The notes under the pieces are model-generated. The model made no database searches, was not told the origin of the DNA, and saw nothing but the letters and a program-made list of their open reading frames with translations. Shown in pieces: positions 8,093 through 17,293 of a stretch of 64,000 nucleotides of DNA. A program made the position numbers and the translations under genes. Within the stretch, counting starts at the first letter, position 1. Each line of letters opens with the position of its first letter. Source of the stretch: UBA7359 sp041689615 (GTDB lineage: Bacteria > Pseudomonadota > Gammaproteobacteria > Eutrophobiales > Eutrophobiaceae); the NCBI GenBank assembly GCA_041689615.1, contig JBDNFW010000056.1:1-64000 (forward strand), in the 5' to 3' direction.

Positions 8093-8622
8093 TGGATAAA
8101 AAAGAGCTCTTAAAAAAAGCAGCCAATATCAAGCTTGCGGTATTTGATGTTGATGGCGTTTTAACTGATGGGAAACTTATCCTTGGTGAAAGTGGCAACG
8201 AATATAAATCGTTTCATGTACGCGACGGTCATGGTTTAGTTATGTTATTGGAGTCCGGTTGCAAGATTGCAGTGATTACTGCGCGCTCTTCAAAAATTGT
8301 CGCTGAACGAATGGCTTCTCTCGGTATCGAATATGTTTATCAAGGCGAAAAAGATAAAGGTGCGAGATTAATGCAGCTCATTGATGAACTAGGTCTTCAA
8401 CGTGAACAAGTTGCTTATGTTGGCGATGATGTTATTGACTTACCCGCTATGATAAAAGTCGGCTTGCCGATTGCCGTTGCTGATGCGAGACCCGAAGTAA
8501 AAGAAAATGCAGATTGGATAACCGAAGAACGCGGAGGTCAAGGCGCTGTTAGAGAAGTGTGCGAACTAATTATGAAAGCTCAGGGCAAATTTGACGATCG
8601 GATCAAAGCCTATCTTTCCTGA
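8092..8622 (+). CDS. kdsC: 3-deoxy-D-manno-octulosonate 8-phosphate phosphatase
   Basis: The 176-residue HAD-family phosphatase removes phosphate from Kdo-8-phosphate to give Kdo. The nucleophile motif FDVDGVLTDG is near residue 20, the lysine region and the final YVGDDVIDLPAM motif follow, and there is no cap domain, as in the C0-type KdsC tetramer. It overlaps kdsD by one base and is followed 20 bases later by lptC, the same order as in E. coli. Sequence and context agree fully. Confidence 0.95.
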   Translation: MDKKELLKKAANIKLAVFDVDGVLTDGKLILGESGNEYKSFHVRDGHGLVMLLESGCKIAVITARSSKIVAERMASLGIEYVYQGEKDKGARLMQLIDELGLQREQVAYVGDDVIDLPAMIKVGLPIAVADARPEVKENADWITEERGGQGAVREVCELIMKAQGKFDDRIKAYLS

Positions 8623-8642
8623 ACTAATATCAGATAACGTTT

Positions 8643-9221
8643 ATGTTCACAGGTAGATGGCAACTGGCACTTATTCTGGTCATTATTGCCGGATTTACTT
8701 ACTGGGCTTTGGACAAATTGACTGAAGACGATATAACAAAATTAAGCAAACTTGCGCATTACCCTGATTACTATATGGAAGACTTTACTACTTTAACAAT
8801 GAATCAGGATGGCACACCGAAGAACCGTTTGAACGCAACCTATATGGCTCACTATCCTGATGACAATACATCCGAATTACACGAGCCTAAGTTGGAAATA
8901 TTCCGTCAGGAAAAACAACCTATTAATGTTAAGTCTGACAGAGGCTGGATAACATCAAACAATGACGTTATCCTGTTAAGCGGTAATGTTTATCTACATC
9001 AAAATGATGATAATGGTGAACTCAAACTTGAATTAATAACCGAAGATGCACGCGTGCTTGTTGATCAAAAATATGCGGAAACTGATAAAGCGGCTACCTT
9101 GATCAGTAAAAAATCAACTACCACTTCTATCGGTATGCGCGTTTTTTTACAAGAACAACGAATGGAGTTTCTTAGTAATGTACAGACGACGATTGAATCA
9201 AGTGCACCAGCACCTCAATAA
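8643..9221 (+). CDS. lptC: LPS export protein LptC
   Basis: The 192-residue protein has one N-terminal membrane helix (residues 7-23) and a periplasmic beta-jellyroll of the OstA type. It links the LptBFG transporter of the inner membrane to the LptA bridge. The signature region YYMEDFTTLTMNQDG and the downstream SDRGWITSNNDVILLSGNVY are characteristic. The reading frame overlaps the start of lptA by 44 bases. LptC sequences diverge strongly, so the assignment also rests on its position between kdsC and lptA. Confidence 0.93.
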   Translation: MFTGRWQLALILVIIAGFTYWALDKLTEDDITKLSKLAHYPDYYMEDFTTLTMNQDGTPKNRLNATYMAHYPDDNTSELHEPKLEIFRQEKQPINVKSDRGWITSNNDVILLSGNVYLHQNDDNGELKLELITEDARVLVDQKYAETDKAATLISKKSTTTSIGMRVFLQEQRMEFLSNVQTTIESSAPAPQ

Positions 9222-9756
9222 CACACTAAAATATTTTTTAGGTACCATGCTTATCTCAATGATGAGCAGCGCATTTGCTTTGTCTACCGACAAGCAAAAA
9301 GATATCGAAATTGAAGCAGACTCTGCTGAAATGGACGATCTCAAAGGAATCACGATTTATCGAGGCAGTGTTGTCGTAACACAAGGTAGTATCCGCATGA
9401 CCGGTCATACGATGACGGTACACTTTACTGATAACGGAGATATGGAACTTGTCATCATGCAAGGCAAACCCGCAACCTACCGACAACTACCTGACAACAG
9501 CGAAACATATGATGAAGCCGAAGCATTACAAATGGAGTATTATGCATTAAAGGATTACATTATCCTGATAGATAACGCTTTAGTAACAAAACCGAATGGC
9601 TCGCGCATGAGCGGCAAACGGATAGAATATGACACGGTACTTAGTAAGATCATTGCAAAAGGTTCAACCAGAACAACTAAGACCAATGAAGGCGAAACCG
9701 AAAAGAAAAACGATGGTCGCGTCAAAATAACAATTAAAAAGAAGAAACAAAAATAA
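9178..9756 (+). CDS. lptA: LPS transport periplasmic protein LptA
   Basis: LptA forms the periplasmic bridge that carries LPS to the outer membrane. A signal sequence (KYFLGTMLISMMSSAFA) is followed by an OstA beta-jellyroll beginning KDIEIEADSAEMDD and by GSVVVTQGSIRMTG. The tail is highly basic (KKKKQK), as in other LptA proteins. The ATG at 9178 gives a long N-terminal region before the signal peptide; a GTG at 9202 is a reasonable alternative. Either start overlaps lptC, so translation is probably coupled. The product is 192 residues from the first start. Confidence 0.93.
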   Translation: MYRRRLNQVHQHLNNTLKYFLGTMLISMMSSAFALSTDKQKDIEIEADSAEMDDLKGITIYRGSVVVTQGSIRMTGHTMTVHFTDNGDMELVIMQGKPATYRQLPDNSETYDEAEALQMEYYALKDYIILIDNALVTKPNGSRMSGKRIEYDTVLSKIIAKGSTRTTKTNEGETEKKNDGRVKITIKKKKQK

Positions 9757-9849
9757 AGGATCGAAACTTTTGTATTTAATCAATTTTAAGGTGTACTTCT
9801 AAATCGCTCATTAGTGTCATTCGCTAATACGTTTTAAGACATTATTGTT

Positions 9850-10575
9850 ATGAGTATTTTATCTGTACGTCATCTATCCAAATCCTATCGATCTAGAAAG
9901 GTAGTTTCGGACGTCAGTTTGACTGTTCAAAGCGGCGAAACGATTGGTTTACTTGGCGCAAACGGTGCCGGCAAAACCACCAGCTTTTATATGATTGTCG
10001 GTCTGGTGCCATCAGACAATGGCACCATACATCTGGATAACCGCGAAATCAGTCGTTTATCAATGGATGAGCGTTCACATCTGGGCTTAGGCTATTTGCC
10101 TCAGGAAGCTTCTGTGTTCAGAAAATTGACGGTTGAAGAAAATATCATGGCGATACTCGAAACACGCCTGCCAGATAATCCCAACAAAGCGAAACAGCGG
10201 CTGGAGTTATTGCTACAAGAATTTCACATTGCTCACCTCAGAGACAATCTGGGCATGAGCCTTTCTGGCGGCGAACGGCGACGTCTGGAAATTGCCAGAG
10301 CCTTAGCCTCCGAACCTCGTTTTTTGTTACTGGACGAGCCTTTTGCAGGCATTGACCCTATTTCAATCAATGATATACAGCGTTTAATCCATCGCCTCTG
10401 CGACCACGGAATAGGCGTATTAATCACCGATCATAATGTCCGGGAGACCCTTGGTATCTGCGATCGAGCTTATGTGGTGCATGATGGCAAGATTCTTGCC
10501 GAAGGAACTACAGAACAAATTTTAAATAACGAACAAGTTAGAGAAGTTTATTTAGGAGACGAGTTTTCACTCTAG
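9850..10575 (+). CDS. lptB: LPS export ABC transporter ATP-binding protein LptB
   Basis: The 241-residue ATPase powers extraction of LPS from the inner membrane together with LptF and LptG, which are encoded elsewhere. The Walker A motif GANGAGKTT is at about residue 37, the Q-loop lies in YLPQEASVFR, the signature LSGGERRR follows, and Walker B is LLLDEPFAGID. A gap of 93 bases without another gene separates it from lptA. It precedes rpoN, the standard order in Proteobacteria. Confidence 0.97.
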   Translation: MSILSVRHLSKSYRSRKVVSDVSLTVQSGETIGLLGANGAGKTTSFYMIVGLVPSDNGTIHLDNREISRLSMDERSHLGLGYLPQEASVFRKLTVEENIMAILETRLPDNPNKAKQRLELLLQEFHIAHLRDNLGMSLSGGERRRLEIARALASEPRFLLLDEPFAGIDPISINDIQRLIHRLCDHGIGVLITDHNVRETLGICDRAYVVHDGKILAEGTTEQILNNEQVREVYLGDEFSL

Positions 10576-10632
10576 AACTTTTAGTTTGTGCGCTTGCAAC
10601 AAACACCAGGATTTTAAGTTACACTTAATAAT

Positions 10633-12108
10633 ATGAAAGCATCTTTACAATTAAGAATTGGCCAAAGCCTGACGATGACGCCGCAGCTACAGCAGGCCAT
10701 TCGTCTGTTACAGTTGTCCAGCATTGAACTACAAGCTGAAGTTCAAGACGCACTTGAATCGAACATGATGCTGGAAGTCGACGAAGTATCAAATACAGCG
10801 GAAGAAAGTCCAGGCAAAAATGAAGAGTTAAAATTAAAAAAAGAGTCAGATGAAAAATCCGATCAAGTAACTGAAATGAATCAGGACACTTTACCAGATG
10901 AACTTGCTGTTGATAGTGGCTGGGATGATGTATATGACAGCACAGCCAGCTACACAAAAACAAGCTCGGATAATAGCTACGATGGGTTTGAAAATCAGGA
11001 TACAAAAGAAAAAACGCTACGCGAACATCTGGAATGGCAACTTAACCTGACGCCCACATCAGATACTGACAGAGTCATTGCCATGACCATTGTCGATTCA
11101 CTTGATGATGACGGTTATTTAACCGAATCACTGGAAGATATTCTGGCGGCGATTGATGACAATGATCTTGAAGAAGCTGAAGTAGGTGTTGAAGAAGTTG
11201 AAGCAGTATTAAGAATGATTCAATCAATGGATCCCGTCGGTGTCGCATCAAGAGATATCAAAGAGTGTCTTACACTTCAGTTAAACCAGTGTGATGTTGG
11301 AATATCTCGACTGGAAGAGGCAAAAAAACTGGTTAATAGCCATCTGGATCTGCTGGCTGGTCATGACTACAACCAACTCATGCGTAAGATGAAACTGGAC
11401 AAAGAAGAATTGATGGAAGTTATTAATTTAATCCAGTCCATGAATCCAAGACCGGGCAATCAAGTTAGCGAAGCTCGCACTGAATATGTAGTGCCCGACG
11501 TCTATGTCAAAAAAGTAAAAGGCGTTTGGAAAGTTGATCTAAATACTGACTCTATGCCTAACCTCAAAATAAATTCTGCTTACGCCAATATGATACGCCG
11601 CGCCGATAACAGCAACGACAACAATTCTCTTAAGTCACATTTACAAGAAGCGCGCTGGTTTATTAAAAGTCTACGTAGCCGCAGTGAAACATTATTACGC
11701 GTAGCAACCTGTATTGTAGAACGGCAACGTGCTTTTCTTGATTATGGCGAGGAGGCAATGAAACCTCTTGTGTTACATGATGTTGCTGAAACTTTAGGTA
11801 TGCACGAATCAACTATTTCACGAGTGACAACACGTAAGTACATGCATACGCCTCGTGGTATTTTTGAACTAAAATATTTTTTCTCCAGTCATGTCAGCAC
11901 AAGTTACGGCGGCGCTTGTTCATCAACGGCTATTCGTGCCTTGATTAAAAAGCTGGTTGCCGCCGAAACACCGGACAAACCACTGAGTGATAGTAAGATC
12001 GCAGCCATACTTGAAGATCAGGGAATTATTGTTGCGCGAAGAACGGTTGCAAAATATAGAGAGGCAATGGCTATTCCGCCTTCAAACGAACGTAAACGGC
12101 TAGCCTAA
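10633..12108 (+). CDS. rpoN: RNA polymerase sigma-54 factor
   Basis: The 491-residue protein has the three sigma-54 regions. Region I is Gln-rich (LTMTPQLQQAIRLLQLSSIE), region II is an acidic linker (about residues 50-110), and the core-binding and DNA-binding domains follow. The RpoN box ARRTVAKYREAM is near the C-terminus and recognises the -24 promoter element. Sigma-54 needs AAA+ activators to open promoters. Genes downstream (hpf, ptsN) follow in the usual order, consistent with the nitrogen-PTS link seen in other Proteobacteria. Confidence 0.97.
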   Translation: MKASLQLRIGQSLTMTPQLQQAIRLLQLSSIELQAEVQDALESNMMLEVDEVSNTAEESPGKNEELKLKKESDEKSDQVTEMNQDTLPDELAVDSGWDDVYDSTASYTKTSSDNSYDGFENQDTKEKTLREHLEWQLNLTPTSDTDRVIAMTIVDSLDDDGYLTESLEDILAAIDDNDLEEAEVGVEEVEAVLRMIQSMDPVGVASRDIKECLTLQLNQCDVGISRLEEAKKLVNSHLDLLAGHDYNQLMRKMKLDKEELMEVINLIQSMNPRPGNQVSEARTEYVVPDVYVKKVKGVWKVDLNTDSMPNLKINSAYANMIRRADNSNDNNSLKSHLQEARWFIKSLRSRSETLLRVATCIVERQRAFLDYGEEAMKPLVLHDVAETLGMHESTISRVTTRKYMHTPRGIFELKYFFSSHVSTSYGGACSSTAIRALIKKLVAAETPDKPLSDSKIAAILEDQGIIVARRTVAKYREAMAIPPSNERKRLA

Positions 12109-12139
12109 ATAAAAATAAAGATTTCTATAAGGGGGAATT

Positions 12140-12466
12140 ATGCAAATTGATGTAACTGGCAGACATGTTGAAATAACGGACTCATTAAGATCTTATGTAG
12201 AAACTAAATTTCAAAAACTAGAAAGACACTTCGAACATATCAACAATACCCATGTTATTTTAAGCGTAGAAAAAGATCGACAAAAAGCTGAAGCGACTGT
12301 TCACGTTAATCGTGGCAATTTATTTGCCGAGGATGAACAAGTAGATATGTACGCGGCTATTGACGGGTTAATCGATAAACTTGATCGACAATTAAAAAAA
12401 CATAAAGAAAAACTAACGGACCATCATCGCGGAGATAGCAGTCTAAAAGATCAGCTTGAAGATTAA
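12140..12466 (+). CDS. hpf: ribosome hibernation promoting factor, short form
   Basis: A 108-residue HPF/YfiA-family protein that binds the small ribosomal subunit in stationary phase and helps form 100S dimers. It starts MQIDVTGRHVEITDSLRSYV and has the beta-alpha-beta-beta-beta-alpha arrangement of the family. It lacks the C-terminal dimerisation domain of long HPF, so it is the gammaproteobacterial short type. A strong ribosome-binding site (AAGGGGGAA) lies just before the ATG. It is located 31 bases after rpoN. Confidence 0.95.
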   Translation: MQIDVTGRHVEITDSLRSYVETKFQKLERHFEHINNTHVILSVEKDRQKAEATVHVNRGNLFAEDEQVDMYAAIDGLIDKLDRQLKKHKEKLTDHHRGDSSLKDQLED

Positions 12467-12499
12467 GCGCTTTTAGTCTTTGCTAATAATTGTAACAAC

Positions 12500-12946
12500 A
12501 TGAATATTTCAGAAATTTTATCACCTGACTGTGTCTTTCCAAACATGGACTGTCATAGTAAAAAAGATGCGTTAGATACTTTGGCAAAAACTATTGCTAA
12601 TTCGGATAACTCAATTTCCCAAACTGAAGTCTTTGATTGTTTAATTGCTCGAGAACGACTGGGAAGTACCGGCCTTGGCAATGGCATCGCTATACCGCAT
12701 GGACGCTTAAAGCATGGCAAACAAACTCTGGCTGCATTTATACAACTTGATGACGCGGTTGATTACGATGCTGTTGATAAAGCCCCGGTCGATTTGCTTT
12801 TTGCTTTAATCGTGCCGGAAGACTCAACCGAAGAACACCTGCAAACATTAGCAAAACTAGCTGAGATGTTTAGCGACACAACTACTATTCGCAAGCTTAG
12901 GCAATCTAATTCTTCAGCAGAAATCTATACTATATTAACGAGCTGA
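12500..12946 (+). CDS. ptsN: PTS EIIA-Ntr regulatory protein
   Basis: The 148-residue EIIA protein is the end acceptor of the nitrogen phosphotransferase chain. The phosphorylated histidine is H67 in IAIPHGRLKHG. In other Proteobacteria its unphosphorylated form controls potassium transport and other targets. It is located after rpoN-hpf and directly before hprK, with only four bases between them. No sugar-transport EIIB or EIIC is encoded nearby, which supports a regulatory rather than a transport role. Confidence 0.95.
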   Translation: MNISEILSPDCVFPNMDCHSKKDALDTLAKTIANSDNSISQTEVFDCLIARERLGSTGLGNGIAIPHGRLKHGKQTLAAFIQLDDAVDYDAVDKAPVDLLFALIVPEDSTEEHLQTLAKLAEMFSDTTTIRKLRQSNSSAEIYTILTS

Positions 12947-12950
12947 TCCT

Positions 12951-13922
12951 ATGACAGGGCTTACTAACCAGTTAAGCATAGAAGATCTCTACAACATTCA
13001 TCGTGATAATCTAGAGCTTGAATGGATAGCCGGACAGGATGGCGGAAAACTCGCCACCATTCGAGACGAAGACCAAGCGACACCTGAATCATCAAACAAC
13101 CCGTCTTTAGTCGGACATTTAAACCTGATCCATCCGCACCAGATACAGGTTATTGGTAAAACTGAGATCAAGTATCTTGAAGGACTAAGAAACATCTCCA
13201 TGCAAGATGCCATTACTCAATTATTTCTCAGCAAGCCTGTTTGTGTGATTGTCGTTGATAGCTGCGAAGTGCCAACATTACTTAAACGCAAAAGCAATGA
13301 ACATAATATCCCGTTGTTTTCATCGCCAAAGAGCGGCAACAAACTATCCAACGTACTGCATTATTTTTTAACTAATCTTTTTGCTGACATGTTAACGCTT
13401 CATGGCGTGTACATGGAGGTCATGGCTATCGGCGTTTTAATAACAGGGCCAAGTGGAATAGGCAAAAGTGAGCTTGCGCTTGAATTAATTTCACGGGGGC
13501 ATCGTTTAATCGCTGATGATGCGCCGCTCTTTTCAAGAATTGCGCCTGACATAATAAATGGCACGTGTCCAAAAGCATTACAGGATTTTCTTGAAGTAAG
13601 AGGACTCGGCATTATTAATGTGCGTGAATTATTTGGTGATAGTGCTATTAAGAAAAATAAATATCTTAAATTAATCGTGCAACTACAACCTATGGCCGAT
13701 GATGACTTACTGTCGCTTGATAGGCTTGAAGGCAGTTATAACTCTCGCAATATATTAGATATAGACGTGCCTCAAATTACCTTGCCAGTTGCTCTGGGTC
13801 GTAACCTTGCGGTTATGCTGGAATGTGCTGCACGAAACCACATTTTACGAGATAGCGGTTATAATGCATCGGAAGTATTTGCAAGAAGACAGAAAAGACT
13901 AATTGATTCAGGCGAAGATTAA
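12951..13922 (+). CDS. hprK: HPr kinase/phosphorylase
   Basis: The 323-residue enzyme phosphorylates HPr on a serine and reverses that reaction. The C-terminal kinase domain has the P-loop GPSGIGKS (residues 166-173) and the signature LEVRGLGIINVRELFG; the N-terminal domain is the usual HprK_N type. Length is normal. Its substrate HPr, encoded at 15193, retains the target Ser46. HprK is the rule in Firmicutes and occurs in a subset of Proteobacteria, where it is found in this ptsN-rapZ context. It abuts rapZ without a gap. Confidence 0.93.
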   Translation: MTGLTNQLSIEDLYNIHRDNLELEWIAGQDGGKLATIRDEDQATPESSNNPSLVGHLNLIHPHQIQVIGKTEIKYLEGLRNISMQDAITQLFLSKPVCVIVVDSCEVPTLLKRKSNEHNIPLFSSPKSGNKLSNVLHYFLTNLFADMLTLHGVYMEVMAIGVLITGPSGIGKSELALELISRGHRLIADDAPLFSRIAPDIINGTCPKALQDFLEVRGLGIINVRELFGDSAIKKNKYLKLIVQLQPMADDDLLSLDRLEGSYNSRNILDIDVPQITLPVALGRNLAVMLECAARNHILRDSGYNASEVFARRQKRLIDSGED

Positions 13923-14792
13923 ATGAATGATCAGGAACGACGACTTATTATTGTTAGCGGCTTGTCCGGCGCAGGCAAAACCGTTGTTCTAAATACGCTG
14001 GAAGATCTTTCTTATTATACTATTGATAATCTTCCTATCAGTTTATTGAACATATTAATAAAGCAATTCTCCGAAGAAAATAGCAGCTTAGCTAAGCATA
14101 TTGCCATTGGTATTGATGCCAGAAACACTCTTGATGATTTTTCTTTTCTTCCCGAGGTGATTACTGCATTAAACAATAAAGACATCCCTGCAGAATTAAT
14201 TTTTATTGAAGCTAACGATGATGTACTAACCAAACGCTTTAGCGAAACACGTAGAAAACACCCGCTTTCGTCAGACTCTGTCTCATTATCTGATGCAATC
14301 AAACAAGAACGTAACATCATTGACGCCCTTGCAGAAGCGGCTGATTTGCGTGTCGACACCAGCCATATGCAATTGAATGAATTACGCAACATCGTTCGCG
14401 AGCGCATTGACCAACGAAAGAAAACGAGCCTTTCTTTACAGCTCATGTCTTTTGGCTACAAGAATGGAATACCAAAAGATGCGGACTTTGTCTTTGACTT
14501 AAGGTGTCTACCTAATCCTTACTGGAATAAAGACTTACGTAAATACTCTGGACAAGACAAACCAGTAATTGATTTTTTATCAAAACAAGATAGCGTTAAG
14601 CAAATGCTAAATGACCTTGAACATTTTCTTGAGCGATGGATACCACAATTTGAAACAGATAACCGAAGCTATTTAAGTATTGCCTTTGGCTGCACTGGCG
14701 GACACCATCGTTCTGTATTTATCGTTGAACAACTTGCAAATAAATTTAATAACTCTAATAAGCAAGTTATCATTAAACATCGAGATTTATAA
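13923..14792 (+). CDS. rapZ: RNase adapter protein RapZ
   Basis: The 289-residue P-loop protein carries GLSGAGKT at residues 13-20 and the conserved C-terminal segment AFGCTGGHHRSVFIVEQLA. In enterobacteria RapZ presents the small RNA GlmZ to RNase E and so tunes glucosamine-6-phosphate synthase; in species without GlmZ its role is less clear. No GlmY or GlmZ is visible in this window. The start codon follows the hprK stop immediately, so the two genes are translated from one message. Confidence 0.94.
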   Translation: MNDQERRLIIVSGLSGAGKTVVLNTLEDLSYYTIDNLPISLLNILIKQFSEENSSLAKHIAIGIDARNTLDDFSFLPEVITALNNKDIPAELIFIEANDDVLTKRFSETRRKHPLSSDSVSLSDAIKQERNIIDALAEAADLRVDTSHMQLNELRNIVRERIDQRKKTSLSLQLMSFGYKNGIPKDADFVFDLRCLPNPYWNKDLRKYSGQDKPVIDFLSKQDSVKQMLNDLEHFLERWIPQFETDNRSYLSIAFGCTGGHHRSVFIVEQLANKFNNSNKQVIIKHRDL

Positions 14793-14794
14793 AT

Positions 14795-15190
14795 ATGAGT
14801 GTAGGTGTTTTAATCATTTCACATGACGGCATAGGCGAAGCCTTGTTAGATGCAGCGAATCACATGATTGATGATAACCCGTTAAAAACAAAGCTTCTTG
14901 CCGCAAGTCGGGAATGCGATCCTGATGATTTGCTTAAGAAAGCAAACTCATTAGCTGAAGAACTGGACGAAGGTGATGGCATTTTAGTTTTGACTGATCT
15001 ATTAGGATCAACGCCAAGCAACATTGCCCATCGATTAGATAAGCGAGCAAATGTAAATATCATCACCGGCATAAATCTGTCTATGTTGATTCGTGTTTTT
15101 AATTACTCTGATTTAAACCTGACGGATTTAACAGAAAAAGCCTATAGCGGCGGAATAGATGGCATTACCATTTCCCATAGTGAGAAATAA
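14795..15190 (+). CDS. mannose-type PTS EIIA domain protein
   Basis: This 131-residue protein is a stand-alone EIIA of the mannose family. The phosphorylation site is H10 in LIISHDGIGEAL, and LTDLLGSTPSNIA is a family landmark. There is no IIB domain fused to it and no IIC/IID permease nearby. It is presumably phosphorylated by the HPr encoded two bases downstream and acts as a regulator. Similar lone EIIA-Man proteins occur with HprK in other Proteobacteria, and their targets are mostly unknown. Confidence 0.9.
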   Translation: MSVGVLIISHDGIGEALLDAANHMIDDNPLKTKLLAASRECDPDDLLKKANSLAEELDEGDGILVLTDLLGSTPSNIAHRLDKRANVNIITGINLSMLIRVFNYSDLNLTDLTEKAYSGGIDGITISHSEK

Positions 15191-15192
15191 CA

Positions 15193-15462
15193 ATGAATCA
15201 AAAAACAATAACAATAATTAACAAACTGGGGCTACATGCTCGTGCCGCAGCTAAATTTGTAAAAGTTGCATCAAGTTTTCAGGCAGAAATAACCGTGCAG
15301 GCTGGCCATAAAGAAGTTAGCGGCAAAAGCATTATGGGCATCATGATGTTAGCCGCTGGCAAAGGTTCAAACATAGATATTAAAACTATTGGTGCCGATG
15401 AAGATGCAGCGATGGCGGCACTGGAAGCTTTAATCAACGACAAGTTTGGAGAAGACGAGTGA
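15193..15462 (+). CDS. phosphocarrier protein HPr (NPr-like)
   Basis: The 89-residue HPr passes phosphate from EI to the EIIA proteins. The active histidine is H15 in KLGLHARAAAKF. The regulatory serine S46 is present in GKSIMGIMML, so the protein can be a substrate of the HprK encoded upstream. It is placed between the mannose-type EIIA gene and the EI gene. Its stop codon overlaps the GTG start of the EI gene by three bases. Confidence 0.94.
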   Translation: MNQKTITIINKLGLHARAAAKFVKVASSFQAEITVQAGHKEVSGKSIMGIMMLAAGKGSNIDIKTIGADEDAAMAALEALINDKFGEDE

Positions 15463-17207
15463 CGATCTCGCTTCAAGGTGTCAGTGTTTCCCGTGGCATT
15501 GCTATTGGCTATGTTCACATTATTCAACATGATCAACTTGATGTTCGTGAATACAGCATACGCAGCACACAGCTCGACAATGAAATTTTACGTTTTAATG
15601 ATGCCATATCTAACGCACGGCAACAGTTACGCGTAATACGCGATCATATCCCAACATCTACATCCGTAGATATCTCTGCATTCATAGAGACACACTTGTT
15701 GATGCTGGAAGACAACGCTTTAACCGAAGAACCAAAACGAATTATTAAAGAACGCCTTTGTAATGCTGAGTGGGCGCTTAAATTACAACGAGATGCATTA
15801 GTTAATGTCTTTGATGAAATGGCCGATGCTTATTTAAGAACTCGCCGCGATGATGTTGATCATGTTGTGAATCGAATCTTGCGTGTTCTGTTAAAACAAA
15901 AACCTTTATTACATGAAGTCCTTGATAATCATTTAAAGAAAAAAATCATTATCGCAAACGATCTTACACCAGCAGATACTGTACTAATGCAACATTATGG
16001 TATCGCTGCATTTGCAACAGAGTTTGGTGGGCCAACATCACATACCGCTATTCTTGCCAGAAGCTTAGGTATCCCGGCTGTTATTGGTTTGCATAATGCT
16101 CAACGTATTATAAAAAATAATGATCTTGCGATTATTGATGGCATCACCGGCACGGTACTCATAAACCCTGACAAAATAATTGAACTTTTTTACGAGAGAA
16201 AGCGAAAAGAAGTAAAGCGATATTACTCCTCTCTGGGAAAACTTAAAAATGCACTAACCAGATCAATAGATGGCATTGACGTTGAGCTTATGGCAAACAT
16301 TGAACTGCCTAATGACTTTGACATTGTAAGAAATGTCGGTGCAAAAGGGGTAGGTTTATATCGAACTGAATTTCTTTATATGAATCGTGAAACACCACCT
16401 GATGAAGAAGAACACTTTGAAACATATATGTCCGTGCTTAAAGCCCTCCGCGGTTTGCCATTAACCATTCGTACACTTGATTTGGGCTCAGATAAACAGG
16501 TAGATGGCGCAGGAAAACAAGCCGGACCAGTTAAGTCCAATCCGGCACTAGGCTTGCGGGCTATTAGATTGTGTTTAAAAGAACCTGAACTGTTCAAGCC
16601 ACAATTGCGAGCTATGTTAAGAGCCTCTGCTTTTGGCCCGGTTCGAATCATGATCCCGATGCTGACCAACATTCAGGAAATGCAACAAGTGCTACAAATG
16701 ATCGATGATCTGAAAGCAGGACTTGATGAAGAATCAATTGAGTACGATTCTGAAATAGAAATCGGCGGGATGATAGAAGTGCCTGCTGCTGCAGTTTGTG
16801 CAGACATCTTTGCAAAAAAACTGGACTTCCTTTCTATAGGCACAAACGATCTGATTCAATACACCATGGCCATTGACCGCGTAAATGATGAGGTCAGTTA
16901 TTTATATGATCCTTTACATCCGGCTGTACTACGTTTGATACAAACAACAATCAAAGCCGGGGAAAAAGCCAACATACCTGTCGCCATGTGTGGCGAAATG
17001 GCCGGCGAAATAGAACACACGCAGTTATTGCTTGGATTAGGATTAAGAGAATTTAGTGTTCACCCGGCATCTTTGCTAGAGGTAAAGAAAATTATTACCG
17101 AAACAAACATTAGTGAATTGGAAGATGTAATAAAAAAAGTACTGAATGCTACAAGTGGTGCTGAAATAAAGATGCTGCTGCAACAACTAGCGGTTGAAAC
17201 AATTTAA
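15459..17207 (+). CDS. ptsI: phosphoenolpyruvate-protein phosphotransferase (EI)
   Basis: The 582-residue enzyme I takes phosphate from phosphoenolpyruvate and gives it to HPr. The phospho-histidine is H195 in GGPTSHTAILARSLGIPA. The C-terminal PEP-binding barrel includes SIGTNDLIQYTMAIDR and the cysteine of VAMCGEMAG. There is no N-terminal GAF domain, so it is of the PtsI rather than the PtsP architecture. A GTG start at 15459 overlaps the HPr stop. This completes an EI-HPr-EIIA chain with two EIIA proteins and no permease in the window. Confidence 0.95.
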   Translation: MTISLQGVSVSRGIAIGYVHIIQHDQLDVREYSIRSTQLDNEILRFNDAISNARQQLRVIRDHIPTSTSVDISAFIETHLLMLEDNALTEEPKRIIKERLCNAEWALKLQRDALVNVFDEMADAYLRTRRDDVDHVVNRILRVLLKQKPLLHEVLDNHLKKKIIIANDLTPADTVLMQHYGIAAFATEFGGPTSHTAILARSLGIPAVIGLHNAQRIIKNNDLAIIDGITGTVLINPDKIIELFYERKRKEVKRYYSSLGKLKNALTRSIDGIDVELMANIELPNDFDIVRNVGAKGVGLYRTEFLYMNRETPPDEEEHFETYMSVLKALRGLPLTIRTLDLGSDKQVDGAGKQAGPVKSNPALGLRAIRLCLKEPELFKPQLRAMLRASAFGPVRIMIPMLTNIQEMQQVLQMIDDLKAGLDEESIEYDSEIEIGGMIEVPAAAVCADIFAKKLDFLSIGTNDLIQYTMAIDRVNDEVSYLYDPLHPAVLRLIQTTIKAGEKANIPVAMCGEMAGEIEHTQLLLGLGLREFSVHPASLLEVKKIITETNISELEDVIKKVLNATSGAEIKMLLQQLAVETI

Positions 17208-17293
17208 TCCATTTCAATTCTCATTTTTCTATACAGCTTTAGCATTGCGCTGCAAGCACTGATAGACTCACATCCATAACCTGAGTATTAATT

